64,000 nt of DNA from Sipunculus nudus (Eukaryota > Annelida > Sipuncula > Golfingiida > Sipunculidae), in assembly GCA_026874595.1 (NCBI GenBank), contig CM049310.1, forward strand, positions 85,163,056-85,227,055. Reading direction: 5' to 3'. The notes under the pieces are model-generated. The model saw nothing but the letters and a program-made list of their open reading frames with translations, had not been told where the DNA came from and searched no databases. How positions within the stretch are numbered: position 1 is the stretch's first letter; every line of letters begins with the position of its first letter. A program made the translations under genes and the position numbers. Of the stretch, positions 24,300 to 36,057 are shown one piece after another.

Positions 24300-25310
24300 T
24301 GAATCGCCAAAATGTTAGGAATATATACCCAACCATTCATAATTCAAGTCACCAAAGAAGAAAGTGTGGTAAATAAGTGCATAAATGAAAGCAGCAAAGA
24401 AGAAATATTTAAATTTTTTTCAGCTTTATTTTAAGGTGATTATAGCATAATTTAGGTTAATGGACAGTCAATGTGAGGGAACCTTGTTTAATTAGCGGGA
24501 ATATCGGTTAGATAGGTGGCAGGGTTATGGGCTCAGTGATGCTCACCCGGTAAATACCTTGTGAATACATTATGTCAATTGCATGTGATGCCTCCCGCCT
24601 AAAATAAGAAAGGACGGATGGTGTTATCTGCCAATGTACATTCACAAAGACTGTATTTTGCATATACAGTGGAACCCCGCCTTGCGACCACCCCACAATT
24701 GAGACCACCCCTTAATTACCACCGCTTTTCAAGGTCCCGAATAGATGATCCTGGTAACTTCAAATTTTACAAATACGACCACCCCCAAATTGCGATCACT
24801 TTGTTTCAGTTCCAATTGTAATTGTAGGGTTCCACTGTATATTAGTTATGCATAAGCGTTTGTATAATTATAATGTATATAACGATATAACATGATTTCT
24901 GTTGTGGTGATGTTTATTATATGCATGTTCATCTCAGTTAATATTGATATGTATATTGATCTCTGCTCATCTGTGTTGGTGTTTAAATTAATAAACAATG
25001 TTATTCGGTATAGATTATTTTTAAGTAATATTCATATATAGCTAACAGACCGCATGGTGTTACTATACATTGAACTAATAAACTTCTTTGATGTATATTT
25101 GGTCTGATGTAAAGAGGAAGATAGATATTATCATTATCATTAATAAGACTGTAAGTAACAGTTCTGTTGCATATTGCACGCACATAATTCATTTCCCGGT
25201 AATCTTCATTAATGCTTAGCAGAATATTAAGCAGTATATCTAATGAAAGCTATTTTTTAGGTGCAAGGCCATGGGCAATTATGTTTCCCACTTAAAAGAG
25301 TGAAACTTAA
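24300..25310 (+). repeat. Partial third block: receptor 3' flank without Ig exons
   Basis: GTGGTAAATAAGTGCATAAATG (24366) matches 41839. TAATTTAGGTTAATGGACAG (24449) matches 41925. TAACAGACCGCATGGTGTTACT (25042) matches 42411. ATTAAGCAGTATATCTAATG (25226) matches 42592. This part lies 3' of gene 2's last exon, but here no receptor exon precedes it, so it is an orphan piece of a further duplication. A small MITE (24667-24837) interrupts it and is absent from block 2. Confidence 0.7.
24667..24837. mobile_element. 171-bp MITE, mariner/pogo-like ends, TA target duplication
   Basis: Begins CAGTGGAACCCC and ends AGGGTTCCACTG, flanked by TA on both sides (24665-24666, 24838-24839). CAGTGGAACC termini with a TA duplication are typical of Tc1/mariner-pogo (Tigger-like) elements. 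The interior has no coding capacity. The homologous position in block 2 (near 42140) lacks it. Confidence 0.8.
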
Positions 25311-25515
25311 TGTTTAAATACACAGTGAATGAATAACTCACACCTCACAAGAGCATCTCACAAGAGCACGTAAATTTCAGTTACGAACGTAAAATAAAAA
25401 AAAAAGGTTGAATTTGCAAGCAAATTCAAGCCTGCCCTGCAGATGGTCAGGGAATAGTGACCTTTGGGAAAACTGTCAGCCCCTAAGTTCAAAAATTGTT
25501 AAGAGACATTGAGCA

Positions 25516-26033
25516 AAATCTAATCAGGTGTTGTCTCATACTAGATAAGTAAAAACATAAAGTTACAGCCTGATTGGGCCAGCAGAATTCGACTTATCAA
25601 GGTGGCAAGGAAGTACTTGTGGGAAGGTAATTAATCTGCAAAACAGGCATAGACATACAAATAAGGCATTAATATACAAAAGAGTTCACTTTTATTCATT
25701 AGAATCATGTCTTTAGTGATAATGTGTTACATGTTCAATCATGTAATGGATACACTTGAGAATCTGATAAAAATGATAAATTTACACATCGCTCATATAC
25801 ATAATTATGCAAATTACCTACTTATTTTGCACGGAGTGACAGCAAAAGTTAATAAACTTCTCAGAGGAGTACTATCAAGGTATCGACAAAGTTTTGTATA
25901 AATAACATTTACGGTTACTGCCCGTTAAGCTAATTTACATAATAAAGCTTTTGAGACAACACAAAATCTAATCAGGTGTTACCTCTTAGCTGTTAAGTAA
26001 AAACATGAAGTGACAGCCTGCATAGCCCAGCAA
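25516..26033 (+). repeat. Pair of ~70-bp direct repeats about 446 bp apart
   Basis: AAAATCTAATCAGGTGTTGTCTC... (25516-25587) and AAAATCTAATCAGGTGTTACCTC... (25962-26033) both continue into AAGTAAAAACAT(A/G)AAGT and ACAGCCTG. They could be two units of a longer tandem repeat or ends of an inserted segment. No coding content is recognised. Confidence 0.55.
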
Positions 26034-26039
26034 ATCTTG

Positions 26040-27550
26040 AAATATTGTGATCGCAAAAAGTGAAGAAGAAAAAAAAAAACAGAAAAAGTGGGAAAACAGT
26101 AGGGAATCAATAAAGCTCCCCCTAGCAGGGAAGGCTTAATGACAACTATAAATGTATGTCTATGAGGGAGATAGCGTGAGATAATGCTCTGGATCGATTA
26201 AAAACAGATCTGATACTAAATTTTAGACAAAGCAGCCATGTTTGCAATTAACATCAATAGAATTCCCATCAGAAATTGGGAAAAAAATGAAAAACATTTT
26301 AAACTTGACAGGGTAGGCTCAACTAAAAAAACAAAGTCAAAGTCAAAAGAATTCCTGTGAACAAAGTGATTTTGGTAACACTTGATACACGAAAACGATG
26401 CATACATGTGGCCAAAATAACGACTTGTGCCCCTGTTACATGTATACCGGAATTGATAATGTCCTTGCTTGGGCATGGTTTTGTGGCAACGTTCCAAGTT
26501 TGTAATTCAAAATAACAGATTTGCTTATTGCCATCCCGGAACCAGTTATAAAATCAGTAAGGTCTATTGGCAATTGTTCAAGTACTTACAATCAGATAAT
26601 TGTTGGTAACATACAGTGGCGTGATACTGCCCAATGGAAATTTACCAGTTGTGATATAGTATTGCAATATATCATCTTCATGCATGCTTAGAATGCTATA
26701 CAGCATATAAATAATATACATGGGAAATAAATTAAGCACGTGTGAATAAAAAAAGACGATTTATGTTGATTCATGTGCGTGTGCACTCTGTATCGCAAGG
26801 TGGATGAATTATCAGTCTGACTTCAAGCCAGACTATTTCTGTGAAGAATCAGTCCAATTTCCCGACGATAAGTTGAGATGTAAATTTGAGCAGAGCATGA
26901 TCATTTTGGTAACGTCAGTTATCCATCATTTAAAAACGTCCAATGGCGCCCCGGGTTTAATGGAAATAAACTATTACTAAAACCCGCTTATCTAAGACAA
27001 AGCTTGTGATTGCTTTCCAACAAGCCATTTCACGTGTGACCCTTCTGACCCCACACAATGTTAATGATTTGCCCTGAAACGTTAACATTTCTTAGCTGTT
27101 GAGTTAAATGTTTTGTACAAAATGGATTAAGTATCATAACATGATAATAGTCAAGTGACAAAATCTGAATATAGGCTCCAGAAAAAACATGTGTGCACAT
27201 CTAAGAGTAGAAGCTGCCAACCATGATATATGGTTAAATAAATTCCTTAGTGATAGAACTAAGTTAGTTGTCATCTTTAAATATGCCCTAGATGATTTTT
27301 ATTGACGCTTTGGATAATCGAGTGAAAGTCAAGTGAAAGTCAGGTTTTACATATGAGGCAAATAAATATATATCAAACACTAAAAGGAAAATTTGTGTGA
27401 AAAATAATACATACTAATATTCATGCCACACAAAAGAGTGAAGGATTGAAATTAAGATGTATATATAACCGTTCCATTTACTGTTTCAAGTATTATCTGG
27501 AGAGAGTTAAATATGCACAATATCCCATTAACCCTAAGTTAAACACACAT
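26040..27550. other. Spacer, no gene seen
   Basis: AT-rich. A 93-codon minus-strand open stretch (26216-26497) shows no domain or splice context. Confidence 0.45.
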
Positions 27551-27559
27551 TTGTCCTAA

Positions 27560-29850
27560 GGCAATCACTTCAAGCTCTGAAACTAACAATATCCAATGTG
27601 GTAAGTAGTCATAATCCTGGTCATCTTTGTCATCAGTATGACAATGAGTTCCTGCACCATGTTGCAGAAGCACAACGACAACCACCTGTACAGTATGTGT
27701 CCCTCCTACGGCAGAGGTAACGCCTTGTGCTGCATTGAGTGCCTTCCTTTCTGCAACCGCAAACTGCCAGTGCAAAGCAAAGGGCCTGCACAGGCTCTTT
27801 GGTGAGTAAATCGGGTATAAGTGGGCCATCAACTATGTACCATCAACTATGTGCCAACCAGTGGCGGACCGGTAAAGGAACTGTGGGTGTGTATCAAGAC
27901 ACTGTTTCCACACTAATGTTTGACAATTTGCCTTTTTGATATGGAGCAGTAAGACATCGTGTGTTGGTGGCAATGAATCAATATTGGTTTTTAGGTTCCT
28001 GAATTTGGTGCAGCGAATTGCCTGGATGGAATGGTAGAGTGAACTTGGGTCATGTGCTGAAATATTTTGAAATATTAACAATGGCTCTGTAAGGCATAAT
28101 GGTCTTACAAAGGCAGCTTTCCCTGGTAGTAGTTTTTAGCTCAGCTGACTGAAAGTCATCTGAGCTATAGCGATCACTCTTTGTCAGGCTTCCGTCCGTC
28201 TGTCTTTCTGTCTGTCAGGCCATCTATCTTTCCGTCCGTTAACCAGGCACGAATCGTGACTGCTGTGCTGGACCTTGAATCTTCTTACTTAACATACTTG
28301 GAGGTACATGAATAATATCTTTCGAAACCTGAAATAAGGTGTCTGTTACCCATATCCTCCGAGCTACGGAGCTCGGAAGTACTTCCCGGAATAATTGAAA
28401 AATGGACAAAAAAGCTCCAGTATCTCAACAAATAATGCATTGGTCACCATGATTCTGTGCATGCATAATAATCATCGAGTGTTTCATCTTTTCTGAAGAC
28501 TGGTGGAACCACCTGGATGTTTTCTATTTTTGCGACCTTTAAAATATGGTTTTGCGTTAACAGGGCACAAATCGAAACCACTGGACCTAGAATCTTCTTC
28601 CTTTACATGCTGAGAGACCCATAATAAGTTTCCTTGAAAACCTGAAATTAGGTCTCTGTTACCCATATTCTTCAAGTTATAATGCTATTTGATACCAAAG
28701 CAGGACACGAATCGTAACCATTACACCTAGAATCTTTTAACTTGTTACCTCCAACTTTGAGACAGTGCATTAACAGCAATTGTTTCAGTGTCAACTGTGG
28801 CTTTATCTAGTGTCCTGATCATCATTTATGATTATTGATCATGACTGTAGTTTTGTCAATTCCTGAGGATTTATGGTGCCATCGGTAATTTTTATATCTT
28901 TCCAAGCACATGTACATGTACTTTGACAAACTCAAATCAATGATGTCAGCTTTTCAACTAAAAAAATTCTTCCAATGTCCTTAAACATGGTGTGCTTTTT
29001 GATAAAAAAAAAATGGTTTCATCGTATGTTAAAACTGGTTTGAACCAGTAGCAAATGTTCAGTCATGCCTAGTATCACTATTTTTGCCCAAACTCTCAAC
29101 TGATGTGCTGTAAGCATACAAATCTTCCTGCCCCTTCCATAACATTTGCCATCATTTAACTCTAAAGTAAAAGGTTTGTGTTTTCTCAGAAAACGGCTGT
29201 AGCAAGTCAGGTTATATTAACCATCTGAAGCTATAAGTCACTGACACCTGCTAATCTGTTCCGCAAAACTGCAACAAGCTAAGCTAGTTGAAGAATGTTG
29301 TTGGACACGTCCATTGTCTGAACAATGTGCAGCTTTTCCCCTGACTTAATGTTTTGACGAAATATGCATCTTTTCCATATATTAGGAAGCATGAGCGTCT
29401 CTGTGAACGAAATTGGATGTCAGATACCTGTCCTACAGATGAGGAAGACACTTTAGTCCCTTCTAAAGGCTTCTTCATTCTTGCTATGTTAGTTACATTT
29501 GTAAATGCAGTATAGCATGTTTTGTGCCATTTGATGTTTTCTCGGTCTATTTTCAGATGGTCCTAGATGCGGTCCAGAGTGTCCATATATTCTACATCTT
29601 TATACATCTTTTAGCCGTTCAGTTGCTTTGGATTTCACATTGTGCCAGCCTTTGCCACTGTTACTTTGCAATGACCTGTTACTGCCCGCTTGTTCCATTA
29701 TCCTTTTGACAAAGAAAACATTTCAGCCAGTCTATATCTTCTGTTCTCCCTCTTTTCAAAGAGGTCACTTCCCCTATTGGTTCCATTACTGCTTATCTGA
29801 TATAAAAATAAGTGTTACCACTTAGCTAACCACCATCAAGCGAGGTCTGA
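27560..29850 (-). pseudogene. Decayed intronless Cys-rich gene of a widespread uncharacterised family
   Basis: Fragments read right to left on the minus strand. Near 29790-29710 is EDIDWLKCFLCQKDNGTS, which looks like an N-terminal C-x-x-C unit. Near 29470-29290 are conserved-looking stretches (GKDAYFVKTLSQ). At 28081-27833 comes LPPTHDVLLLHIKKANCQT, then W-K-Q-C and TGWHIVDG. At about 27832-27640 lies a Cys-rich end (VCGCRKEGTQCSTRRYLCRR, then YCTGGCRC). A tandem duplication of about 13 bp at 27827-27852 (CATCAACTATGT twice) breaks the frame between the last two parts, and stops interrupt the rest. The order resembles a large family of uncharacterised, probably mobile-element-linked proteins found in cnidarians, molluscs and fish; this is from memory. 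A dispersed repeat (28138-28760) sits inside it. Confidence 0.45.
28138..28760 (-). repeat. Dispersed repeat, inverted relative to the copies at 23.3 and 55.2 kb
   Basis: Starts TTAGCTCAGCTGACTGAAAG, then GAGCTATAGCGATCACTCTTTG and GTCCGTCTGTC runs. A roughly 300-bp subunit occurs twice: GAATCGTGACTGCTG..CCTGAAATAAGGTGTCTGTTACCC (28250-28350), then GGGCACAAATCGAAACCAC..CCTGAAATTAGGTCTCTGTTACCC (28560-28660). A third start is near 28700. Confidence 0.65.
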
Positions 29851-29859
29851 TAAGCCGCA

Positions 29860-30655
29860 AGCTGTATTGAGAAATAATGGTAAAAGACACATTAATGCAA
29901 AGCTATGTACATGCTACTTATCAGGTATGTCATATCATGGATCAAATTAAGTGTTCGTTCTTTTTTGGAAAAATTATTTCTGATCAGTCGCAAGCCACCA
30001 AGAACAATACTGGTAAAATGTATATTGGTACAAAAGCTATGTACATATTACTACTAATCAGGCAAGTAATAAAGAAAAAAAAATATTGATTTTATTCCAG
30101 AAAAAAACCCCAGCGAAATTAGTGAACCAATAGTAATTAGCAACTATAATAAGGTAAAGATGGCATGCACAATTGTAAAAACCATATGCAACATATATGC
30201 GTGCATATTCTGCAAGGCAGAATGTGTATCAAAAGCTTTAACTCCTCAGTAGCTCTAACAACAGATTAAAATATAAACTCAAAATATTATAGTCTGTTCA
30301 GGTTAGTGGCCAGTATATTTAAAACCGTTACAGCCGTTTATACATGCAGTTAACAAAGAAAGAGGCAGTTGTAAAATGTCCATGTGAAATCAAGTATCAG
30401 ATACTTTGTTGAAAATAGGATGTTACCTGTTTTATGGCTCAAAATGACTATAAACAATTTTTGGAGATGACAACCTATCTAGAACAGTTGTTATAATATC
30501 CTAAAATAATAATAACTAGGTTGACAAATTCTACTCTAAGGTGTGATCAGTTTTACAATTCCAGGATTGGCCCCCTGACCTTAAGATTGAGACAAACTAT
30601 ATCAAGCTCTAATTTTATATATTTAGGCGTATAAATATTAAATATGTGTTACAAT
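29860..30655. other. AT-rich spacer, no gene seen
   Basis: GTAAAATGTATATTGGTACAAAAG(C)TATGTACAT-like stretches are repeated near 29877 and 30015. No exon or transposon ends. Confidence 0.45.
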
Positions 30656-30659
30656 TATT

Positions 30660-31042
30660 AAAAGGATGATGCCTGGACTCCTGAGAGAGTGAGTAAGAGA
30701 AAAGAAAAAGAGGGAAATGTCGTTTTTGTTTATAATCTACCAAAACAAAACAATAGTACCTGAATACGTACACATGCCCCGAAAAAGTACAGTCTGGCGT
30801 GTTGGTGGAGGGGGCGTGATGCGGTATCCAGGTAAAGAAAAAAGTAAACAAAGATGTCTGTGTACCAGCTTGTGTATTTTGTACAGACGGATCAGGAAAT
30901 GTATGGGTCAAACTAAGAAGTGACCGCATAGGCCTACATACTAACAACACACATGCTTGCCTGTTTGTGTATCTGGTTTTTATTTTTATGTAGCAAAGTG
31001 ACTGTTGATGCGTGTGGCATACAGATCCATAGGTATATGCAC
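30660..31042 (+). repeat. Receptor 5' flanking module, copy split by a hAT element (left part)
   Basis: Opens with a GA-rich stretch, then GGGAAATGTCGTTTTTGTTTATAA (compare 34035). GTGATGCGGTATCCAGG and GTATGGGTCAAACTAAGAAG follow, and CAGATCCATAGGTATATGCAC leads straight into the hAT element. The module resumes at 33002. Confidence 0.7.
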
Positions 31043-33001
31043 CAGACATGGGGTGATTGCTTGAAATATGTAATTGACTATGATTACGATTACTTTGAAA
31101 GTGAACGATTACGCTTACAGTTACAATTACCAAATTACGTCCGCTTACCGATTACGATTACAACTACTTTATGTTTACTTTGAAAAATTATAATGATTAC
31201 AGCCACGATTACAAACCTTAATATTGTCAAAAGGTAAGACCAGAAATCTAACCTTTATTAAAATGCCCAAAGAAAAGAAAACTTACAGTATACAGATCCA
31301 ACAGTTAGTCTCATCAAGATATGATATAAATAAAAAAAGCCTGAAGAATAACTAGAAATGACTTTTATAATTTGAAATGTTTGGTGCACTTTATAAACAT
31401 AAGTCTTGATTTCATGATTTCGCAGGGTGGGTCAAAGAAATTTCATTTGCGGGATAGAGGCAGGCTATATGATTAACATGTGGGTTTTCTGCGAGCCATA
31501 AATATGGTTGTAGTAACAGTGATCGCCTTTACCAGAATATAGTGCCCATGTCTGTTCATGTTCCTTCGATTTTTCAATTTCCATGAGAGAGTTTACTGTA
31601 TATATGTGTTGAGCTGGTGAAATCTTAATTCTCTGAATTTTTTAGACACATTCCTGTCTGCAGTCGCCACTGGACATAATGTTGTACAAATGTACCTGGC
31701 CATATTGTTGAATGTTCAGACTGTTCAGTAATATAAGCCAATACAGGAGATGGATCTGGCTTTGTTAGCGGCTGAATATAGCTTAACATAAACCACAAAG
31801 CCTGAGGTGATCTTCTTGTGGATATGCCAAAGACCCACGGGTTGGTTTAGAGTACTGCATGGGCAATCACTGCATACAACAAAGAAGCTATGCTCTTTAG
31901 ATATGTATATCTGTGTACACCTCCTGGATAAGAGCTGGACTCCCTCTGAAGTTCCATGGAGAATCTAATTCTATCTCCATGGAAGTACCATACCCTTCCC
32001 CCTTTTAAGCTTATTAGCTAAACATTACTTAACAGGATTAACCCGACCACTGACCATATCTTTGTAAAATATAAGTTGTGAAATGTTGTCAGCCAATACT
32101 GTCCTACAGCTAGAGCAGCTATTGTCTCTGGGCATACATACTTAATAAACCTGGATCCCTTTATCCTTGAGTTTTTTTTTATATTTCAGTAAAGATGCGA
32201 GTTCATGGAAAACATAATGCCGCCTCTATTTAATTTATCCATTAACATGGTAAATCTGGCCGTTTAAGGTATAATAAGGTATGATATCTTGTTTTATGTA
32301 TTTAAACCCTGCAAACTACTGAGCATATATCAGTTTGTGTGGTCACGATGTTATACAAAGGTATCAGTTTATGGTTATGTGTGGACAATTAATAATGACT
32401 AGGTTTAAAGTCTTACTAATGAGGTGATTTCCTCAGGAGGTAACTGGCAGGTGAATATTACCTGGCTAACTATAACTTCTCATTTTTGCAGTACCAATAA
32501 CACAAGTATAGTTACAGGCTATTATAGTGAGCACTTCACCATGGTCGTTAGTAAAGTTATGATGACCATACTAAATACGATAGAAATAAAATTTATACTG
32601 CTGACTTTATTTATCCTCTCCTATTTCATCTCAAAATGCTCACTCGAACAATCCACCTAGCTTCGATTATAGATACATCTACTACCTAAGTATGATTTGA
32701 TGACTGTCAGGATTCACAACAGATGCATACTTCACTCTTCATGATTTCTTTCATCAGTGTTAAACATGAAAGATGTGTTTTTGGAAACATTAACTATAGC
32801 TGTTTAAAATGAGAAAATACAAAAGGAATCAATGTAAGAATTTCTAATTAATATGATTACGATTACATCGGGAAAGTAATTGATTACAATAACAATAACT
32901 TTCCTTTCAAAATAAATGTAATCGATTGGGATTATGATTACTTTAAAAATGAAGTTGATTGTAATTGATTACAATAACTGATTACGATTACCCCATGTCT
33001 G
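31043..33001. mobile_element. Non-autonomous hAT element, 1.96 kb, 8-bp target duplication
   Basis: The ends are CAGACATGGGG... and ...CCCCATGTCTG. The same 8 bp, ATATGCAC, lies on both sides (31035-31042 and 33002-33009), the duplication length of hAT transposons. Subterminal regions are rich in GATTAC/GTAATC repeats in inverted orientation (31080-31170 and 32850-32990). No transposase-like frame is present inside. It interrupts a receptor 5' flanking module; copies at 5985, 6870 and 34335 preserve the unoccupied site. Confidence 0.9.
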
Positions 33002-33850
33002 ATATGCACATTACAATAGGAATCTGCTATCTGGATGTAAGTTGATGTTCCTCACGTCTACGTCGTCATCAGGTTTCAATTTTTTTTATTTATCAAGAGG
33101 ACATATGTTTAACCTTAGTAATTAATATGTAATTTACTCAAAAGCGAGGAGTTGACTTTCTTGCAAAAGTGTGTGAAAAGGAGATAATTGATTACGGGTT
33201 TTCCAATTGAACATCTACACTGTATTGGAGAAGAATTAGTCTTTGACTTTCATTTAGATTATATTTTCCCTCGGACGAAAACATTAAGTATTTACAAGAT
33301 AACGTATGATATTATGGGCATATATCCTTTCTACTTGAGAAACATTAAGCGTTTCCCATAACATATTTTTGTTGGAATTGAGATTAGAAGCATTTCATAT
33401 CCTAAGGACGGGATTACTCTCTCTCATGACACCTATTTTAATTTAAAATAATGACATTCTCTATATATGAATTGAATTCTGTGTACGCATAAACTAATCA
33501 TTGTAACGTGACCTGTTCTGTAATAATTCTGTTCATAAATAAGGCGGTAAAATTATATTTTGTTTGCACGGTAGGAAGTGAGTACCCGTTAAGCATAGGA
33601 ATGCTTTGTCTTTTTATTATGATGATAAAGTGTAAAATAAATGCTAGAAATTTATAAATCAACGGATAACTTGTAGCTTAAAGCTGTATGTGGCACTCTA
33701 TCGAAACAATGTATGCTGTGTTTTCATCCTGTAACCTGTCCCTGTTACTAATACAAATATAAAGTGTTTGTAAAATAAGGTGTCTGTTAGAACCTGTACA
33801 CGTCCAAAATGTCTACACAACAAGAGTAGTAAGTCTAACTTCAATCATGA
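33002..33850 (+). repeat. Receptor 5' flanking module (right part after the hAT element)
   Basis: It continues with AGTTGATGTTCCTCACGTCTACGTCGTCATCAGG (33040, compare 34374). GTGAGTACCCGTTAAGCATAGG (33579) corresponds to 9312 and 36060. CTATCGAAACAATGTATGCTGTG..TTCATCC corresponds to 36172. No receptor exon follows; instead another module copy begins at about 34 kb, so two 5' flanks stand in tandem before gene 2. Confidence 0.65.
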
Positions 33851-33953
33851 GGTGAAACCGAGACTGTGATCAGTTCTGTTAAGGTTTTGTGGAATTTATT
33901 CACAAATATTTTTATATTTGTTTTTTAAAAGGTTTCAGTCAATTAAGGTCAGT

Positions 33954-33956
<3 letters not shown>

Positions 33957-34028
<72 letters not shown>

Positions 34029-34029
34029 G
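33957..34029. repeat. Compound (TA)n(GA)n microsatellite
   Basis: (TA)n to about 34002, then (GA)n to about 34029. The GA part is the same position-specific tract that opens the module at 6480. Confidence 0.95.
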
Positions 34030-34860
34030 AACAAAAATGTCGCTTCTGTTTATAACCTTTCCAAACTAAACCGCATACGAATGTAACTAAATAAGTACAC
34101 TTGTAGGACATGTGCTAGCTGACTCGCGTGTTGATGGGGTGATGTGGTACAAAGGTCAGAAAAAAGGAAGCTGTGGTATTTCATATCCTAGAAATTTATG
34201 GGTCAAATAAATTAGTGAGGCATGGGAGTATCAAAAGCCAGTGGACCTACCTTAATACAGCACATCTGTCTGTTATGTGTTTATTATCGTTTCGCCATGT
34301 AGCACGATCTGTTTGACGCATACAGGTCCATAGGTATATACACATTATTAGAGTGTTCAGCTACTTAGAGGTGAGTTGATGTCTCTTACGACTATATCGT
34401 CACGGGGTTTTATCTATTTGTTTGATTATTATACCACACCAAGGTGGTGAGAGGTATAAGGTTTTAAACTTAGTACTTTGTGTACTCCAGGGGAGGAATC
34501 AAGGGGGTCTGGACCCCCCCCTTCCCGGTCTCGGGACCTTTTGTAAGGTCTTGTCATTAGTTCTACTGGGTTGGACCGTTCCTTTTTTAAATCCTTGATC
34601 CGCCCCTGAAGACTTCCCTTGCATGAACCATAAGGTTATCACAAGTGCCGCATGGGTGCGTGTACAAAAGCAAGGAGGAATCAATCAGCTATCAACAAGG
34701 TAAGGCGTGATGTTCAATATGAGAAGATGACCATGATATTCGGGATCAAACCATTCCTGTTATACATACAGGAATAATCTTGTTCCTAAATAAAGTTGTT
34801 AACGTTAATTTAGTGTATATAGTAGGAAATATTTGGTGTTCTCCCTCTTCTTTTTAATTG
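34030..34860 (+). repeat. 5' flanking module directly upstream of gene 2
   Basis: ACAAAAATGTCGCTTCTGTT (34031), TCCTAGAAATTTATGGGTCAAA (34186), GGTCCATAGGTATATACACATTA (34326) and GTGTTCAGCTACTTAGAGGTGAG (34351) match the other copies. ACCATAAGGTTATCACAAGTGC (34627) matches 8817. A MITE and a LINE fragment interrupt it. Confidence 0.7.
34488..34608. mobile_element. 121-bp MITE with CAGGGGCGGAT-type ends
   Basis: The left end CAGGGGAGGAATCAAGG and right end CCTTGATCCGCCCCTG are inverted repeats. CAGGGGCGGATCC-type termini are common among animal hAT elements. I do not see a clean 8-bp target duplication. Block 1 has no such insertion at the homologous place (about 8815). Confidence 0.65.
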
Positions 34861-36057
34861 GTCCTTGCGATCGTGTACAGTGCCAGAGCTCTTTAAACGA
34901 TTAGTGATTATTCCTGTCCCGAACAAAAATGCATGTTTGAATGACTGTCGTCCTGTTGCATTAACTTCTGTAAATGCCAAGAGTTTTGAGCAACTGGTGT
35001 TAAATTATCTCAAATGCTGTATTTCAGAAACCTTTTATCCTTTTCAGTTCACCTGGATCTTAGACTTTTTAACAAATCGGCCTCAAGTGGTTGAGATTGG
35101 TAACATTATTTCCGAAGAATTGGTCTTAAACAATAGAGCACCCTAAGGTTGTGTGCTTTCTACAAAATTGTACTCTCTATTCACCTATGACTGTGTCTCT
35201 ACTTCTGATGATTGTCTCACTGTACAATTTGCAGATGACACAACAGTTTCTAGGCTCATCCGGGGAAATAACGAAAGTCTTTACCGCAATGAAATTAAAA
35301 CTTTAACTTCGTGGTCCTCTGAAAATAATCCGAAGAGATGATAATTGATTTAAGACGGAACGGAAGAAAACTGAAATATTGCCCTTAGTAATTGAAGGCT
35401 CCGAGGTTGAATTCTTTGGCTGTTTTAAATTTTTAGGAATTTTTTTCTTCTTCTGATTTGAAGTAGGCCGAAAATGTTAGTTACTGCGTAAAGAAGGCAC
35501 AATAACGTTTATTCTTTCTAAAGAACCTAAACGATTTCGGGCTCAGTCAACCGATTTTATTAAAGTTTTATCGGGCAGTAATTCACTGTATGGGGAGGCA
35601 GTAACACTATCGAGGAAAAAAACCGTCTTTCGAGGGTAGTTAGAACAGCTAAGAGGATCATTCGGGTTCCTCTACCCATAGTTGACTCCATATTTCAAAC
35701 ACGATTGTTGAAGAAAGCAAACGACATTTTAGAAGAATATTGTCATCCGGCGCACTTTTTGTTTAAAAAAAATGGAATCGGGGATTCACTATAGGTCGCT
35801 ATCATGCAATTCCAAAAGAATTCAAACTAGCATTTACGCGTCAGTCGTTCGGGAAATAAATATATAACTTGCAGCACAATTATTTAGTCAAACATTTTTA
35901 GCCATACTTTTTTTTCTATACACAATTTCATTTTTATTATTTCTTGTTTAATGTGTTTGTTTAAGCAAGCCAGTCAAGCCAAATACTATTGTATATGATG
36001 ATTTTATTACATATATATAGCAATAAACTATATCTTATCTTATTATCTTATCTTATA
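34860..36057 (+). mobile_element. Decayed non-LTR retrotransposon (LINE) reverse-transcriptase fragment
   Basis: The first frame (34865-35143) reads VPELFKRLVIIPVPNK, DCRPVALTSVNAKSFEQLV, then jumps from FQFTW to ILDFLTNRPQVVEIG. The stretch that should carry the first catalytic Asp motif is therefore deleted. A stop (TAA, 35144-35146) replaces the Gln of the expected P-Q-G-C-V-L-S motif. The frame continues with GCVLSTKLYSLFTYDC and VQFADDTTVSRLI; F-A-D-D (35228-35239) is the polymerase active-site box. Decayed C-terminal and 3' untranslated sequence follow and end in a TATCTTATCTTATTATCTTA tail. It resembles CR1/L2/Rex1-like elements. Block 1 lacks it at the homologous site (about 9300), so it inserted after the block duplication. 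It cannot be active. Confidence 0.8.

Noticed and set aside
30615-31133. 172-codon minus-strand open frame
   Set aside because: It crosses the junction between the 5' flanking module and the hAT end, so it is a chance reading of two unrelated repeats.
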